From a virus: DNA of 63,323 bases. The translations under genes and the position numbers were made by a program. The notes beneath the pieces were generated by a model, which saw nothing but the letters and a program-made list of their open reading frames with translations, did not search any database and was not told where the DNA came from. The stretch lies in the IMG/VR virus record IMGVR_UViG_3300047457_000456, positions 1-63,323 of that record; one strand, 5' to 3'. Of the stretch, positions 5,539-13,248 are shown in pieces (position 1 is the first letter of the stretch; each line of letters begins with the position of its first letter).

Positions 5539-5803
5539 CTACCCGTATATTTACACTTGCCAGTGTTATGACTTTGAGGGTCGAGAATTCGGCCCTCCTA
5601 TTGTTTGGAGAACTGCAGCATGGGCTAAAACGTGGTCTCGATACAGAGTTATTATTCAAGAAGAAACCACACCCGTAATGAATGTACGGATAACACGTAG
5701 AAGGAATGGAGCATACATCGATGAGCCGTTCATGCTAGTCTGGTTTGATAACAAAACTGGACAACCAACACAGACACGAAAGAAGGAACATTTAATCAAA
5801 TGA
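5531..5803 (+). CDS. Hypothetical early protein, 90 aa
   Basis: ATG 5531 overlaps the previous gene. The product is beta-rich and basic (RITRRRNG), with two aromatic strands. No recognised family. It overlaps the next gene by 4 nt. Confidence 0.65.
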   Translation: MANYPYIYTCQCYDFEGREFGPPIVWRTAAWAKTWSRYRVIIQEETTPVMNVRITRRRNGAYIDEPFMLVWFDNKTGQPTQTRKKEHLIK

Positions 5804-6138
5804 TTTACACAGAACGAGAAATAGTAACCACGTTGTATGACATCCAACGTGCTATACAAAAAATCGATCCAGTGATGTTTGGATGCCTTAACGAAGATCA
5901 TATTCTTAAGATCATGCAGAGTTCGCTTGGTCGCAAAATCAAAATAGATAAAGAGTTATACGGCACAGTTATGTTTCTTAATGAAGTCATAGTCCTGTTG
6001 TACAACGCTAAACAGAAAGACATACCAGAAGATCTGAATGTCTATCTTGAAACATGGAGATTAGCAATCTATCCCCTGTTCAAACATTATGTTGAAGAAC
6101 GTGCTGGCCGATTCATCTTTGTTCGCGTAAAGAAATAA
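5800..6138 (+). CDS. Hypothetical early protein, 112 aa
   Basis: It starts in an ATGA overlap. The product is helical and has no Cys cluster or membrane segment. Unknown function. It is last in its small operon before pseudoknot leader 3b. Confidence 0.65.
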   Translation: MIYTEREIVTTLYDIQRAIQKIDPVMFGCLNEDHILKIMQSSLGRKIKIDKELYGTVMFLNEVIVLLYNAKQKDIPEDLNVYLETWRLAIYPLFKHYVEERAGRFIFVRVKK

Positions 6139-6144
6139 CTAGAT

Positions 6145-6173
6145 GTGAGGGGTGCGTCTCACTAACAACGCAC
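6145..6173 (+). promoter_or_regulatory. Leader pseudoknot element 3b
   Basis: Stem 1 is GTGAG (6145-6149) with CTCAC (6158-6162). GTGCGT (6152-6157) pairs with ACGCAC (6168-6173). Loops are 2, 0 and 5 nt. It has the same layout as copies 3a and 3c and lies just upstream of ATG 6189. Confidence 0.7.
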
Positions 6174-6188
6174 AGAAAGAGAAACAAA

Positions 6189-6692
6189 ATGTCAACAATT
6201 AATATTCACTCCGATTACTTCAAGTCTAGCTTGCTCGCCCTCAAGGGCAAGATCGATGATGGCATTGCAAGGTCATATGATTACTACCAAGTTTGTTATC
6301 ATGACGACACTCAGTTCATTAACAATCACAGAATCAATGCTGCATATCGGTTGCGCTTTAATGCCGCAAGTGTAGACGATAATGGCGTTATGACAATGCT
6401 TGATAAACCAGTAGCGTTGATAACTGCTGAACTTGAGTATCGTGAGTCAAAAGATAGTACTGATAGTTGTGCATCAAAGAAGAAGGCATACGATGTCATA
6501 CTTCCTGATGGCACACTGGAAGAACAAATAGATTACGCCATTGAGGTATTCAAGACCGTGATTACTGAGAATCAGATACCACAAATCCCACTGGACTTTT
6601 GGAGGTTTGCATCGGAAGGTATGGCAAAGTGGGAAAAGGCATACGAAGTCACACTCAAGGCTCATCAACTAACTCTGTCCGCTAAGGACTAA
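6189..6692 (+). CDS. Hypothetical early protein, 167 aa
   Basis: ATG 6189 follows AAAGAGAAACAAA and pseudoknot 3b. The product is soluble and mixed alpha/beta. No motif is recognised. It stands as a single gene between two pseudoknot leaders (3b and 3c). Confidence 0.7.
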   Translation: MSTINIHSDYFKSSLLALKGKIDDGIARSYDYYQVCYHDDTQFINNHRINAAYRLRFNAASVDDNGVMTMLDKPVALITAELEYRESKDSTDSCASKKKAYDVILPDGTLEEQIDYAIEVFKTVITENQIPQIPLDFWRFASEGMAKWEKAYEVTLKAHQLTLSAKD

Positions 6693-6698
6693 CTGGAT

Positions 6699-6727
6699 GT
6701 GAGGGGTGCGTCTCACCGACAACGCAC
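6699..6727 (+). promoter_or_regulatory. Leader pseudoknot element 3c
   Basis: Stem 1 is GTGAG (6699-6703) with CTCAC (6712-6716). GTGCGT (6706-6711) pairs with ACGCAC (6722-6727). The single-stranded linker differs from copy 3b (CGACA against TAACA) while both stems are kept, which points to selection for structure. ATG 6750 follows. Confidence 0.7.
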
Positions 6728-6749
6728 AACCACACACTAAGGAAACACT

Positions 6750-7013
6750 ATGAAGTACACAATACACACATTTCGTTCTCTCGTTGACGAGATGATGATT
6801 GATCACGTTGGATTAACAACCAATGACCTACCAGACGTAAGCCTGTGGGATTACTTTGATCCAGATGAAGACTATACACAAGAAGAAATATCTGAAGCTG
6901 CAATGCAAGCTGTCATGGCAGTACTTGAAGAGGGAGATTGTCCACAAGACATCATCGACTCTATTGTTTCCGCTGTTACAAGCATGGAAGCACGAACACT
7001 GAGAGGAATATAA
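6750..7013 (+). CDS. Hypothetical acidic early protein, 87 aa
   Basis: ATG 6750 has CTAAGGAAACACT upstream. The protein is strongly acidic in the middle (DYFDPDEDYTQEEISEAAMQ) and helical. Small acidic early phage proteins often inhibit host enzymes or mimic DNA; here that is only an inference from composition. Confidence 0.65.
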   Translation: MKYTIHTFRSLVDEMMIDHVGLTTNDLPDVSLWDYFDPDEDYTQEEISEAAMQAVMAVLEEGDCPQDIIDSIVSAVTSMEARTLRGI

Positions 7014-7019
7014 ATAACA

Positions 7020-7487
7020 ATGCCACTTACATACGACACAACTAACTGCCACCCATTAGTTCGCGAAGAACTTGCTGGCATCACAGAATCAATCATCTTT
7101 ATAACCATGAATACAAGACATGGATGGGAGTTGAACAAAAAGACAATGCCCGTTTTCATTCGCAGGTTCAATCTCTTAAATAAAACATGGAGGTATTTAT
7201 GTATGGCTGACACAACGCATATGCGACGAACACATGACCGTATATGGCTTGACAAGTTTGGACTGCAATGGATTGGCGATGAGTATCCTCACCTTGTTCT
7301 GACTGAAGACTCAGTGCAGACGTATTGGTTCGGACTCAAAACTAATTGTGGTCAAGACACAGATGCAAAATGGAACAAGAACTTCTTGGAGAACCAATAT
7401 CGTGAGTCTTTTGAGCAGAGTCCGTTTTATCTGCGATACAGAACGATTGAACAAGTAAAGGATTTATTCAATGAGCTTTGTATTTAG
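7020..7487 (+). CDS. Hypothetical early protein, 155 aa
   Basis: ATG 7020 lies 6 nt after the previous stop. The product is Trp-rich and soluble, with a THMRRTHDR segment; no family is recognised. It overlaps the next gene by 17 nt. Confidence 0.65.
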   Translation: MPLTYDTTNCHPLVREELAGITESIIFITMNTRHGWELNKKTMPVFIRRFNLLNKTWRYLCMADTTHMRRTHDRIWLDKFGLQWIGDEYPHLVLTEDSVQTYWFGLKTNCGQDTDAKWNKNFLENQYRESFEQSPFYLRYRTIEQVKDLFNELCI

Positions 7488-7788
7488 GCCTATTGTGTAC
7501 ACATTCTGGAGCACGTTCGGGGATAACACCCCGAACGACTTCATCGCTCGTTATATCGAACCAAGGTATGGCAATGCTGACGGTGTAGCAATACGCCGTA
7601 GACTTGCCCGTGAGATTGGTTGTACTGGACTACGGCGTGGTGTTGAGTACTACGTCACTGATGTCTATCACAGCATGTTCAGTGAACGTCACTGCATGGT
7701 GGGTTTTGCTGAAGTGCTTGCACCTATAACCGTTGAGTCCAAGAAAGAAGCACAAGAAATCTGTGCAAATATGGAGTTAAAGCAATGA
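7471..7788 (+). CDS. Hypothetical early protein, 105 aa
   Basis: ATG 7471 lies inside the previous gene (AAAGGATTTATTC upstream). The product is soluble and has an Arg-rich stretch (IRRRLAREIGCTGLRRG). Function is unknown. It overlaps the next gene by 4 nt. Confidence 0.65.
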   Translation: MSFVFRPIVYTFWSTFGDNTPNDFIARYIEPRYGNADGVAIRRRLAREIGCTGLRRGVEYYVTDVYHSMFSERHCMVGFAEVLAPITVESKKEAQEICANMELKQ

Positions 7789-8168
7789 GTGAATGGTTCA
7801 GTCTAGAAGACCGCAACTATCAGAACGACCACCGTGTACGCGGTGGTCGTGATCGTTGGTGGATTGCAATTGATGAACGCAAGATGCTAGTGAGGCACAA
7901 GTATGACAGTAAAAACAATAAACAAGTTTGGTACAAGTTTAAATATGAAGCTTGTGATACATGTGATGGCAAAGGTCATCATGTTAATCCTTCTGTTGAC
8001 TGCGACGGTCTAACAGCTGAGGATATGTATTATGGCGGTTACGAAGAAGATTATTTTTCTGGCGTGTACGACGTTGCTTGCTACAAATGCCATGGTGAAC
8101 GAGTCATGCCAGTAAAGTTCGGAAAAGCAATATACAAAAAATCAAATGAGGAGAATCGTTATGAGTGA
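7785..8168 (+). CDS. Zinc-ribbon-type conserved phage protein, 127 aa
   Basis: Two Cys pairs, CDTCDGKGHHVNPSVDCDG and CYKCHGERV, frame a conserved core containing GLTAEDMY and DYFSGVYDV. DnaJ-like CxxCxG spacing with this acidic insert is seen in a family of small phage and bacterial proteins of unknown role. It probably binds zinc and may contact protein or nucleic acid. It starts in an ATGA overlap and overlaps the next gene by 8 nt. Confidence 0.75.
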   Translation: MSEWFSLEDRNYQNDHRVRGGRDRWWIAIDERKMLVRHKYDSKNNKQVWYKFKYEACDTCDGKGHHVNPSVDCDGLTAEDMYYGGYEEDYFSGVYDVACYKCHGERVMPVKFGKAIYKKSNEENRYE

Positions 8169-8559
8169 TGACATATTTTTAAAAGCATGGAATGAATGCA
8201 TTGAAGATAGTGAGGTAGCACAAGAGTGCTACCTTTCTCTTTATCAATGCGAATCTTACTACGGTGGACCAGAGGAAGGAGGATGGTGGGGTTATCTACA
8301 CATACTAAAAGAGTATTGCAAATGTTCATCATATGCACAAGCAGAAATGTTAATGGGAAAATTACAAAATTACTGCAAAGAACTTACAGAAGAAGCAAAG
8401 AAAGCTGATGGAGGAGATTGTCTGCGTCACATGGAACGCGCTGATCGGCGTGGTGAAGACGTTAGTGATGACGGATATGACGGACCATCAACGTATTACA
8501 TGACAATAGAATCGATGCCGGGGCAAAACCAAATCACAGAAAAGAGTCATTATGAATAA
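8161..8559 (+). CDS. Hypothetical acidic early protein, 132 aa
   Basis: ATG 8161 is chosen because GAGGAG lies 7 nt upstream; the frame opens earlier, at 8146. The product is acidic, with several Cys and a WWGYLHILKEY segment. No family is recognised. It overlaps the next gene by 8 nt. Confidence 0.65.
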   Translation: MSDDIFLKAWNECIEDSEVAQECYLSLYQCESYYGGPEEGGWWGYLHILKEYCKCSSYAQAEMLMGKLQNYCKELTEEAKKADGGDCLRHMERADRRGEDVSDDGYDGPSTYYMTIESMPGQNQITEKSHYE

Positions 8560-8932
8560 AAGATACAAAGAAGAGTATTACCATGCAGCTGCTGAGTTTA
8601 TTATGCAGACTGCAGCAACCATCTGGGAATTACAGTGGCACAACAGCGAGTGGAAAGACTGTCCTGTCAATGCACACCGCACATACAGTATCGATGTACT
8701 CGACGAGGTAGATCCACATTACACGTGGACATTTCGCATTGAATGTGGTTTTGCACTGGACTGCGTGGGCAAAAAGTGTGAGGGCGAATGCGATGACCTT
8801 AGCACCGTCGGTGTAAACATTGGCTGGGATGGAATTAGCGAAGAGGAGGCGCATTACATATGTGACATTATAGACAAAGACGATAACAAATACAGTAAAT
8901 ATTGGTTTTGGAATGACGGAGTAACTAAATGA
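8552..8932 (+). CDS. Hypothetical early protein, 126 aa
   Basis: ATG 8552 overlaps the previous gene. The product is Trp- and Cys-containing (CVGKKCEGECDD may bind a metal), with an acidic C-terminal part. The function is unknown. It overlaps the next gene by 4 nt. Confidence 0.65.
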   Translation: MNKRYKEEYYHAAAEFIMQTAATIWELQWHNSEWKDCPVNAHRTYSIDVLDEVDPHYTWTFRIECGFALDCVGKKCEGECDDLSTVGVNIGWDGISEEEAHYICDIIDKDDNKYSKYWFWNDGVTK

Positions 8933-9183
8933 GTACATACAATGGCTGGACTAATCACGCAACATGGTTGTTTTATCTACATCATCAGGAGGATGTAGAG
9001 AACTGGTATCGGGAACAGGACGAAGGCATTAAGCTGTATCCCGGTGAGTTGCAAGCATACTTTGAGGAGATCTACTTAGAATTAATTAATGGTGTCAACA
9101 ATATTTACATTACTGACATCGTAAATCACGAGCTACGTGATGTCGATTGGGCAGAGATACTTAAGACAGTAACAGAGGAGTAA
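8929..9183 (+). CDS. DUF7249-like conserved phage protein, 84 aa
   Basis: The N-terminus YNGWTNHATWLFYLHHQED matches the pattern NGWTNxxTWxxxL found at the start of a widespread small phage protein family (DUF7249-like, from memory). Function is unknown. It is co-transcribed with its neighbours, starting by ATGA overlap, with the next gene 3 nt downstream. Confidence 0.65.
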   Translation: MSTYNGWTNHATWLFYLHHQEDVENWYREQDEGIKLYPGELQAYFEEIYLELINGVNNIYITDIVNHELRDVDWAEILKTVTEE

Positions 9184-9185
9184 CA

Positions 9186-10079
9186 ATGACAGCAAGAGAA
9201 TACCTAAACAAGTTTGGGCTGGATGCAAATCCAGCCCTTTTTACTAACGTAACCAATGGCAAAGACATGAAGCCCAAGTACAACTCGTACTGCTTTTATG
9301 ACGGGGCATCGCAGCTTGATAGGCGACATCCTATCATCGCTGTAATGTCCAATTGCCAATACAACCCAGAGGATTACAACATCAAGACTGGTGATATGCT
9401 GCAGACCTACATCATCATGCGTAACATTCACCCTCAGCATGCCATTGACTTTATGATTGATGACTGCATTTGTGGTCAATGCATACATCGAAAGAGTTGG
9501 AAGGTACACATTGTCAATGGCAAGCGTAAGCTTGTACGTACTTGTTATGTCAACATTGGCAAGGGTGTCACTGCAATTTGGGAATCATTCCAGAAAGGTA
9601 AGATACCAATTGTGTCTAGTACTGTTGCTGCAACAATACAAGTTGTTGCTGGCAAGCAGACTCGTATGGGTTCATATGGTGATCCTGTAGCCGTGCCATT
9701 CCCAATATGGGGTGACCTATTACGTTACAGTCTAGGTCATCGTGGTTATACACATCAATGGCGTAGCAAACTAGCTCAACCATTCAAGGGCATACTCCAA
9801 GCATCATGTGATAGTTACACTGATCAAGAAGATGCAGAGCGAGCTGGATGGGGTACGTTCACTGTGCTGCCTCAACATGACTACGTCAATCGTAGGCATG
9901 TAGCGTACAGCAAGGGCATGAAGCAATGCCCTAGTGATCCATTCATCAATGAGATGCGAGCGTATCGCAATATGCTACCGATGCATACAACCTGTGTTGG
10001 TTGTCCTGCATCTCTTCAATGTGATGGCGACAGTCATGTTGTCATCCGTGCCCATGGCAGTGCAGCTGCTTGGGTTTAA
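9186..10079 (+). CDS. Conserved Cys-rich phage protein (DUF7227-like), 297 aa
   Basis: This is the largest early product. It has scattered Cys motifs (DDCICGQCIH, TTCVGCPASLQC) and a conserved middle with RMGSYGDPVAVPFPIW and HRGYTHQWR. That combination recalls a phage family annotated DUF7227, with Cys-bound metal and unknown biochemistry. The C-terminal CxxCP...C could hold a zinc site. The assignment is from memory of the pattern and needs a profile search. Confidence 0.7.
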   Translation: MTAREYLNKFGLDANPALFTNVTNGKDMKPKYNSYCFYDGASQLDRRHPIIAVMSNCQYNPEDYNIKTGDMLQTYIIMRNIHPQHAIDFMIDDCICGQCIHRKSWKVHIVNGKRKLVRTCYVNIGKGVTAIWESFQKGKIPIVSSTVAATIQVVAGKQTRMGSYGDPVAVPFPIWGDLLRYSLGHRGYTHQWRSKLAQPFKGILQASCDSYTDQEDAERAGWGTFTVLPQHDYVNRRHVAYSKGMKQCPSDPFINEMRAYRNMLPMHTTCVGCPASLQCDGDSHVVIRAHGSAAAWV

Positions 10080-10112
10080 TTAAACAAACAAATAAACACG
10101 AGGTAACACAAT

Positions 10113-10535
10113 ATGTTTTATTCAGTATGCGAAGAAGAAGAATGGTCAACTGACCATTACGATTATGCACGTGACCAGCACTACACAGAAGACGGGGAGT
10201 TCCTCTCCCCGTGCGTTGGTGTAGAGTTGATGTCGCGTGTAGGCAAGATGATATTTACAGATGTCAGCGTTGTCTACGAAGACAGGCGTGTCATTGAGTT
10301 CATTGATGAGGCTGTCAAACAGATGAAGATTGACAGACCAACAAGCGATGAGATCGAGAAGTTCTGTGCTCTCGTTTCGTCTACATACCATGAGTCAGAC
10401 ATTGACGAGTTCAATAACGCAATGTTTGAGTTTATATATGACTGCACATACAGCGAGTGGACAGACATGTACAGTGGGCAAGACTTGTACGATGATTGCT
10501 CACTACTACAACCATATGGATGGGGAGAAGACTGA
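10113..10535 (+). CDS. Hypothetical acidic early protein, 140 aa
   Basis: ATG 10113 has GAGGTAACACAAT upstream. The protein is acidic throughout, aromatic at its N-terminus and helical in the middle. No family is recognised. Its stop overlaps the next start (TGATG). Confidence 0.65.
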   Translation: MFYSVCEEEEWSTDHYDYARDQHYTEDGEFLSPCVGVELMSRVGKMIFTDVSVVYEDRRVIEFIDEAVKQMKIDRPTSDEIEKFCALVSSTYHESDIDEFNNAMFEFIYDCTYSEWTDMYSGQDLYDDCSLLQPYGWGED

Positions 10536-10852
10536 TGACAGAAGAAAATTGGGATGATCATAATATAGCATTTGAAATCGCGCTACGTAAACTCCGGGAG
10601 GACTTCCCGGAGTTTTATGTTGAAGCATGGGGTCCGTGGGATTACTGTGTTGGTTTCAACAACGATGAGTTTCATAGTCATGACGAATTAGAAGCTCAGA
10701 TAATGGACGACATAGATATGTGGCCAAATGTAGTTGAGATACTACACGACACATTCGACGCTAATTACGGAACCAATTGGGACAGGCTGCGTAGTGCAGT
10801 AATCGAAGCAAGACGTACAGTACAGGAGTTAAAAAACAATGCAAGCAAGTGA
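10535..10852 (+). CDS. Hypothetical acidic early protein, 105 aa
   Basis: ATG 10535 overlaps the previous stop by one base (TGATG), and this start fits better than the upstream in-frame ATG at 10496. The product is acidic and soluble, with a WGPWDYCVGF segment. Unknown function. It overlaps the next gene by 14 nt. Confidence 0.65.
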   Translation: MTEENWDDHNIAFEIALRKLREDFPEFYVEAWGPWDYCVGFNNDEFHSHDELEAQIMDDIDMWPNVVEILHDTFDANYGTNWDRLRSAVIEARRTVQELKNNASK

Positions 10853-11168
10853 CACACACATTAAGTGGATAGTAGGCGATATTAATCGAGAGTTTTGGTA
10901 TGACCAGATTTATGAAGGCGCACGTCATTGCGAATGGATTAATAGTTGGACTATCAATTGGCTTGGCAACGCAAAAGATTATTTCCATGTTGACATTCAA
11001 GATGATGAAGGCAAAATGCACTGCGTTTCGTCAGTAGATGTATTGTTGTGGTTGCGAAAAGCATGGATGCTTGGAGATCGCTCGTTTGAGGAGGAGCAAG
11101 ATGTAGATCAAGACGTTATTGACACAATGCTACAAGAGATATGTTTCGGTGAATTAGTTTACGGATAA
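10839..11168 (+). CDS. Hypothetical early protein, 109 aa
   Basis: ATG 10839 lies inside the previous gene (CAGGAGTTAAAAAACA upstream). The product is Trp-rich and acidic at its C-terminus (EEEQDVDQDVID). Unknown function. Confidence 0.65.
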   Translation: MQASDTHIKWIVGDINREFWYDQIYEGARHCEWINSWTINWLGNAKDYFHVDIQDDEGKMHCVSSVDVLLWLRKAWMLGDRSFEEEQDVDQDVIDTMLQEICFGELVYG

Positions 11169-11179
11169 GGAATAACACA

Positions 11180-11677
11180 ATGCCTAATTGGTGTATGAAT
11201 GAACTGACAATCACTGGCCCCGCAGACAAAGTGTCTGCTTGGGCTGAGTTACACACAACTAAATATGAGACAAGCACATCAGTACTGGACTTCAACAAGT
11301 CTGTGCCTGAGCCACTAGATGAGAATGGTAATGGCAATGTTGATTGGCAGTATAACAACTGGGGCACTAAGTGGGGAGCTTGCGACACATGCTACTTAGA
11401 CTTCAAAGAAGGTCACATTGTTATTGGTTTTGATACAGCATGGGGTCCAGCTGACACATGGCTACACACTATGTCAGATATGTTTCCCGACCTTGAGTTT
11501 CATTGTCGGTATGCAGAACCCGGCATGATGTTTGCTGGTGATATCTATGCAGGGTCAAGAGGATACAGTCACGAGCAACGCTCCGGTGATGACCTTGAAG
11601 ATGATGACCTACATCTTATGGGAGCAGAGACCTGCAATGAGTGCCAGAATTGGGAACACAAGTGTACCTGTGAGTAG
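11180..11677 (+). CDS. Api92-like ferredoxin-fold protein (DUF1281-like), 165 aa
   Basis: The start MPNWCMNELTITGP, the central WGTKWGA and the later FDTAWGPADTW match the Api92/DUF1281-like family, whose members begin MPNWxxNxLxIxG and carry WGTKW. The fold is ferredoxin-like; the biochemical role is unknown. The acidic C-terminus ends with CNECQNWEHKCTC, a possible zinc site not typical of shorter members. It is the last gene of the early cluster; a new promoter follows at once. Confidence 0.8.
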   Translation: MPNWCMNELTITGPADKVSAWAELHTTKYETSTSVLDFNKSVPEPLDENGNGNVDWQYNNWGTKWGACDTCYLDFKEGHIVIGFDTAWGPADTWLHTMSDMFPDLEFHCRYAEPGMMFAGDIYAGSRGYSHEQRSGDDLEDDDLHLMGAETCNECQNWEHKCTCE

Positions 11678-11700
11678 ATTACCTACGGTATAATCAATAG
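11671..11700 (+). promoter_or_regulatory. Phage promoter/operator motif, site 1 (plus)
   Basis: ATTACCTACGGTATAAT contains a -10 box TATAAT at 11689-11694, directly abutted by the palindromic TACC-TAC-GGTA (11680-11690). No good -35 box lies 17 nt upstream. The predicted start, near 11701, comes just before a terminator. The motif recurs at five other gene boundaries, always at the same distance from the -10 box. Confidence 0.7.
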
Positions 11701-11757
11701 GGGAACTTACCATATTTGTGGAGCGTGAACTGCATTTCAGGCTCCACAAACTTTTTT
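11701..11757 (+). ncRNA. Candidate small RNA or attenuator, about 57 nt
   Basis: The promoter at 11671-11700 predicts transcription from about 11701. A strong terminator ends at 11757, so the default product would be about 57 nt with one large hairpin. The next gene starts at 11771 with its own AAGGAG. Either this is a free small RNA or it is a leader whose terminator controls the replication operon. Confidence 0.45.
11715..11757 (+). terminator. Strong Rho-independent terminator
   Basis: TTTGTGGAGC (11715-11724) pairs perfectly with GCTCCACAAA (11741-11750), 10 bp, followed by CTTTTTT. It separates the early cluster from the replication genes, and it lies only about 15 nt after the predicted start of the site 1 promoter. 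Confidence 0.8.
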
Positions 11758-11770
11758 ACTAAGGAGATAC

Positions 11771-12178
11771 ATGTTAGAAACTTTATCAAAGCTTGTTGAT
11801 GCAATGTCAGAGACAAGCGAATACCGCAATGGATGGAAGCAGATCGAGACTACTATTGGTGTTAATGGCATCGTCACGCTGAACTGGCCAAAGCTTAAGC
11901 TTAAAATCATCTCATTCAAAATGCCAGACAACTGGAATGGATCTATAGAAGATGCTGAGGCTATCATTACAATCGACACGTTGTACTACACAGATGACAC
12001 TGAGTCAGAGATTGTGTGGAGAACTAATAGTAATCATGTTCAGCATGAGTGGGACAAACTAGTAAGAGCGCGTGTTTCAGATATTGTTGATAGATTTTTT
12101 GATGGTTCATGGACACCACCATGGAAATGCGGGTTCTGTTCGAGCCGTCATGCTGGCAAGCTCAAGCCTAAGTTCTGA
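11771..12178 (+). CDS. Hypothetical protein, 135 aa
   Basis: The ribosome binding site AAGGAGATAC precedes the start. The N-terminal half is beta-rich. The C-terminus has CGFCSSRHAGKLKPKF, a possible half zinc knuckle with a basic tail. No family is recognised. This is the first gene after the site 1 promoter-terminator unit, and its stop overlaps the next start. Confidence 0.65.
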   Translation: MLETLSKLVDAMSETSEYRNGWKQIETTIGVNGIVTLNWPKLKLKIISFKMPDNWNGSIEDAEAIITIDTLYYTDDTESEIVWRTNSNHVQHEWDKLVRARVSDIVDRFFDGSWTPPWKCGFCSSRHAGKLKPKF

Positions 12179-12759
12179 TGTCTCGATCAACAGCTAAAGC
12201 AAACAGGCCTGTACTTTATGAGTTAGAGTATGGGCCAAACTCTTTGTATATTCGCAGCAGTGAAACAGCAATCGCTATATACAAAGAATGGGTGGCTCAA
12301 GCAATTACTCGTAAAGCTACATGCAAACTTACTTTGTATGCCTTACTTAGCCCAACGACTGCCAAAATGTACAGCACTACACAACTAAGCCTGTTGTTAA
12401 ATGGTGGATGGGAGTCTGCTAAGATGCAACATTACACAATACAAGATGGCAATGTTGTAGATTTCTACATTGGCAAGAGAGCATATAGGTATGAGTATGG
12501 TCATTACAAATACAGAAAAACAAGGAGGATGAATAAAGATTTTGCAGAGGTATTTAGTTTGTTTTGCTCAGACAAAAGTCTGGTTGAATCTTGTATAAGA
12601 TCTCCTAACTACGGCATCTTTTATGGTGCGCTTACATTGGAGAATCAAACAGATGAAATGCAAAGAATCAAAAAATACTCAAGACAACTCTACAATTTGT
12701 GCAATAGGACTGGGAAGTATATTGAATCCAAAACCCCTATACCAATGCGGGTGCGATAA
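12178..12759 (+). CDS. Hypothetical basic protein, 193 aa
   Basis: The start overlaps the previous stop (TGATG). The product is basic and tyrosine-rich, with a KYRKTRRMNKDF segment suggesting nucleic-acid contact. No recognised domain. It lies at the head of the replication and recombination block. Confidence 0.65.
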   Translation: MSRSTAKANRPVLYELEYGPNSLYIRSSETAIAIYKEWVAQAITRKATCKLTLYALLSPTTAKMYSTTQLSLLLNGGWESAKMQHYTIQDGNVVDFYIGKRAYRYEYGHYKYRKTRRMNKDFAEVFSLFCSDKSLVESCIRSPNYGIFYGALTLENQTDEMQRIKKYSRQLYNLCNRTGKYIESKTPIPMRVR

Positions 12760-12859
12760 CTGTAAATGTTCCTATCAACTGTACAAAACATTAGGTGCGT
12801 TTGTGCGTTTAGGCATTAAGCTTCTTGGGTACATCATTATTATATGGCTGTACAAATAA
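12656..12859 (+). CDS. Possible small Cys-rich membrane protein, 67 aa
   Basis: It overlaps the 3' end of the previous gene in another frame but fills the otherwise empty stretch 12760-12843. GGAGAATCAAACAG before ATG 12656 is a plausible ribosome binding site. The product has a Cys cluster (CGCDNCKC) and ends in a hydrophobic segment (LGYIIIIWLYK). It may be real or a chance frame; the overlap of more than 100 nt lowers confidence. Confidence 0.45.
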   Translation, partial: KCKESKNTQDNSTICAIGLGSILNPKPLYQCGCDNCKCSYQLYKTLGAFVRLGIKLLGYIIIIWLYK

Positions 12860-13248
12860 CAGAAAAAGACCTACAGAAACAAGTGCTTTCCGTGCTTATC
12901 AATCTTGGATATCACGTCTTTGAAACTGGTAAAGCTCGGTCACTACAGAAATGTAAATCATGTGGGTCAAAGCAATACGCAACAGGATGGCAGGGAAATA
13001 CTCCCGGCCTTCCTGATTTGTACATTCATAGTAAACAATGGCATCGCGGTACAGCAGTAGCCATTGAACTTAAAACTGAGAAAGGAGCGGTTAGAGATAC
13101 ACAGAAGACATTAAATGATTTAGGATACACGTTCATATGCAGGTCAGTTGGATGCGTATTGAGGTCAATACTCTCCATTGAAATGCAGATGAACAATGAC
13201 GCAAAGGTTGATCAATTAAAAAAGGTAATAGATATAAATGGATTTTGA
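12844..13248 (+). CDS. VRR-NUC-type nuclease, 134 aa
   Basis: A PD-(D/E)xK nuclease core is visible: GLPDLYI with Asp58, then AIELKTEKG with Glu75 and Lys77, then Gln87. A Cys pair (CKSCG) is inserted before the catalytic Asp. VRR-NUC proteins in phages act on branched or broken DNA and sit beside recombination genes, as here (annealing protein and Gam-like gene downstream). Length is typical for stand-alone phage members. It overlaps the next gene by 11 nt. Confidence 0.8.
   Translation: MAVQITEKDLQKQVLSVLINLGYHVFETGKARSLQKCKSCGSKQYATGWQGNTPGLPDLYIHSKQWHRGTAVAIELKTEKGAVRDTQKTLNDLGYTFICRSVGCVLRSILSIEMQMNNDAKVDQLKKVIDINGF

Noticed and set aside
9457-9690. Extra 77-residue frame inside the DUF7227-like gene
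   Set aside because: It lies wholly inside a convincing gene in another frame, with no ribosome binding site and an unlikely hydrophobic composition.
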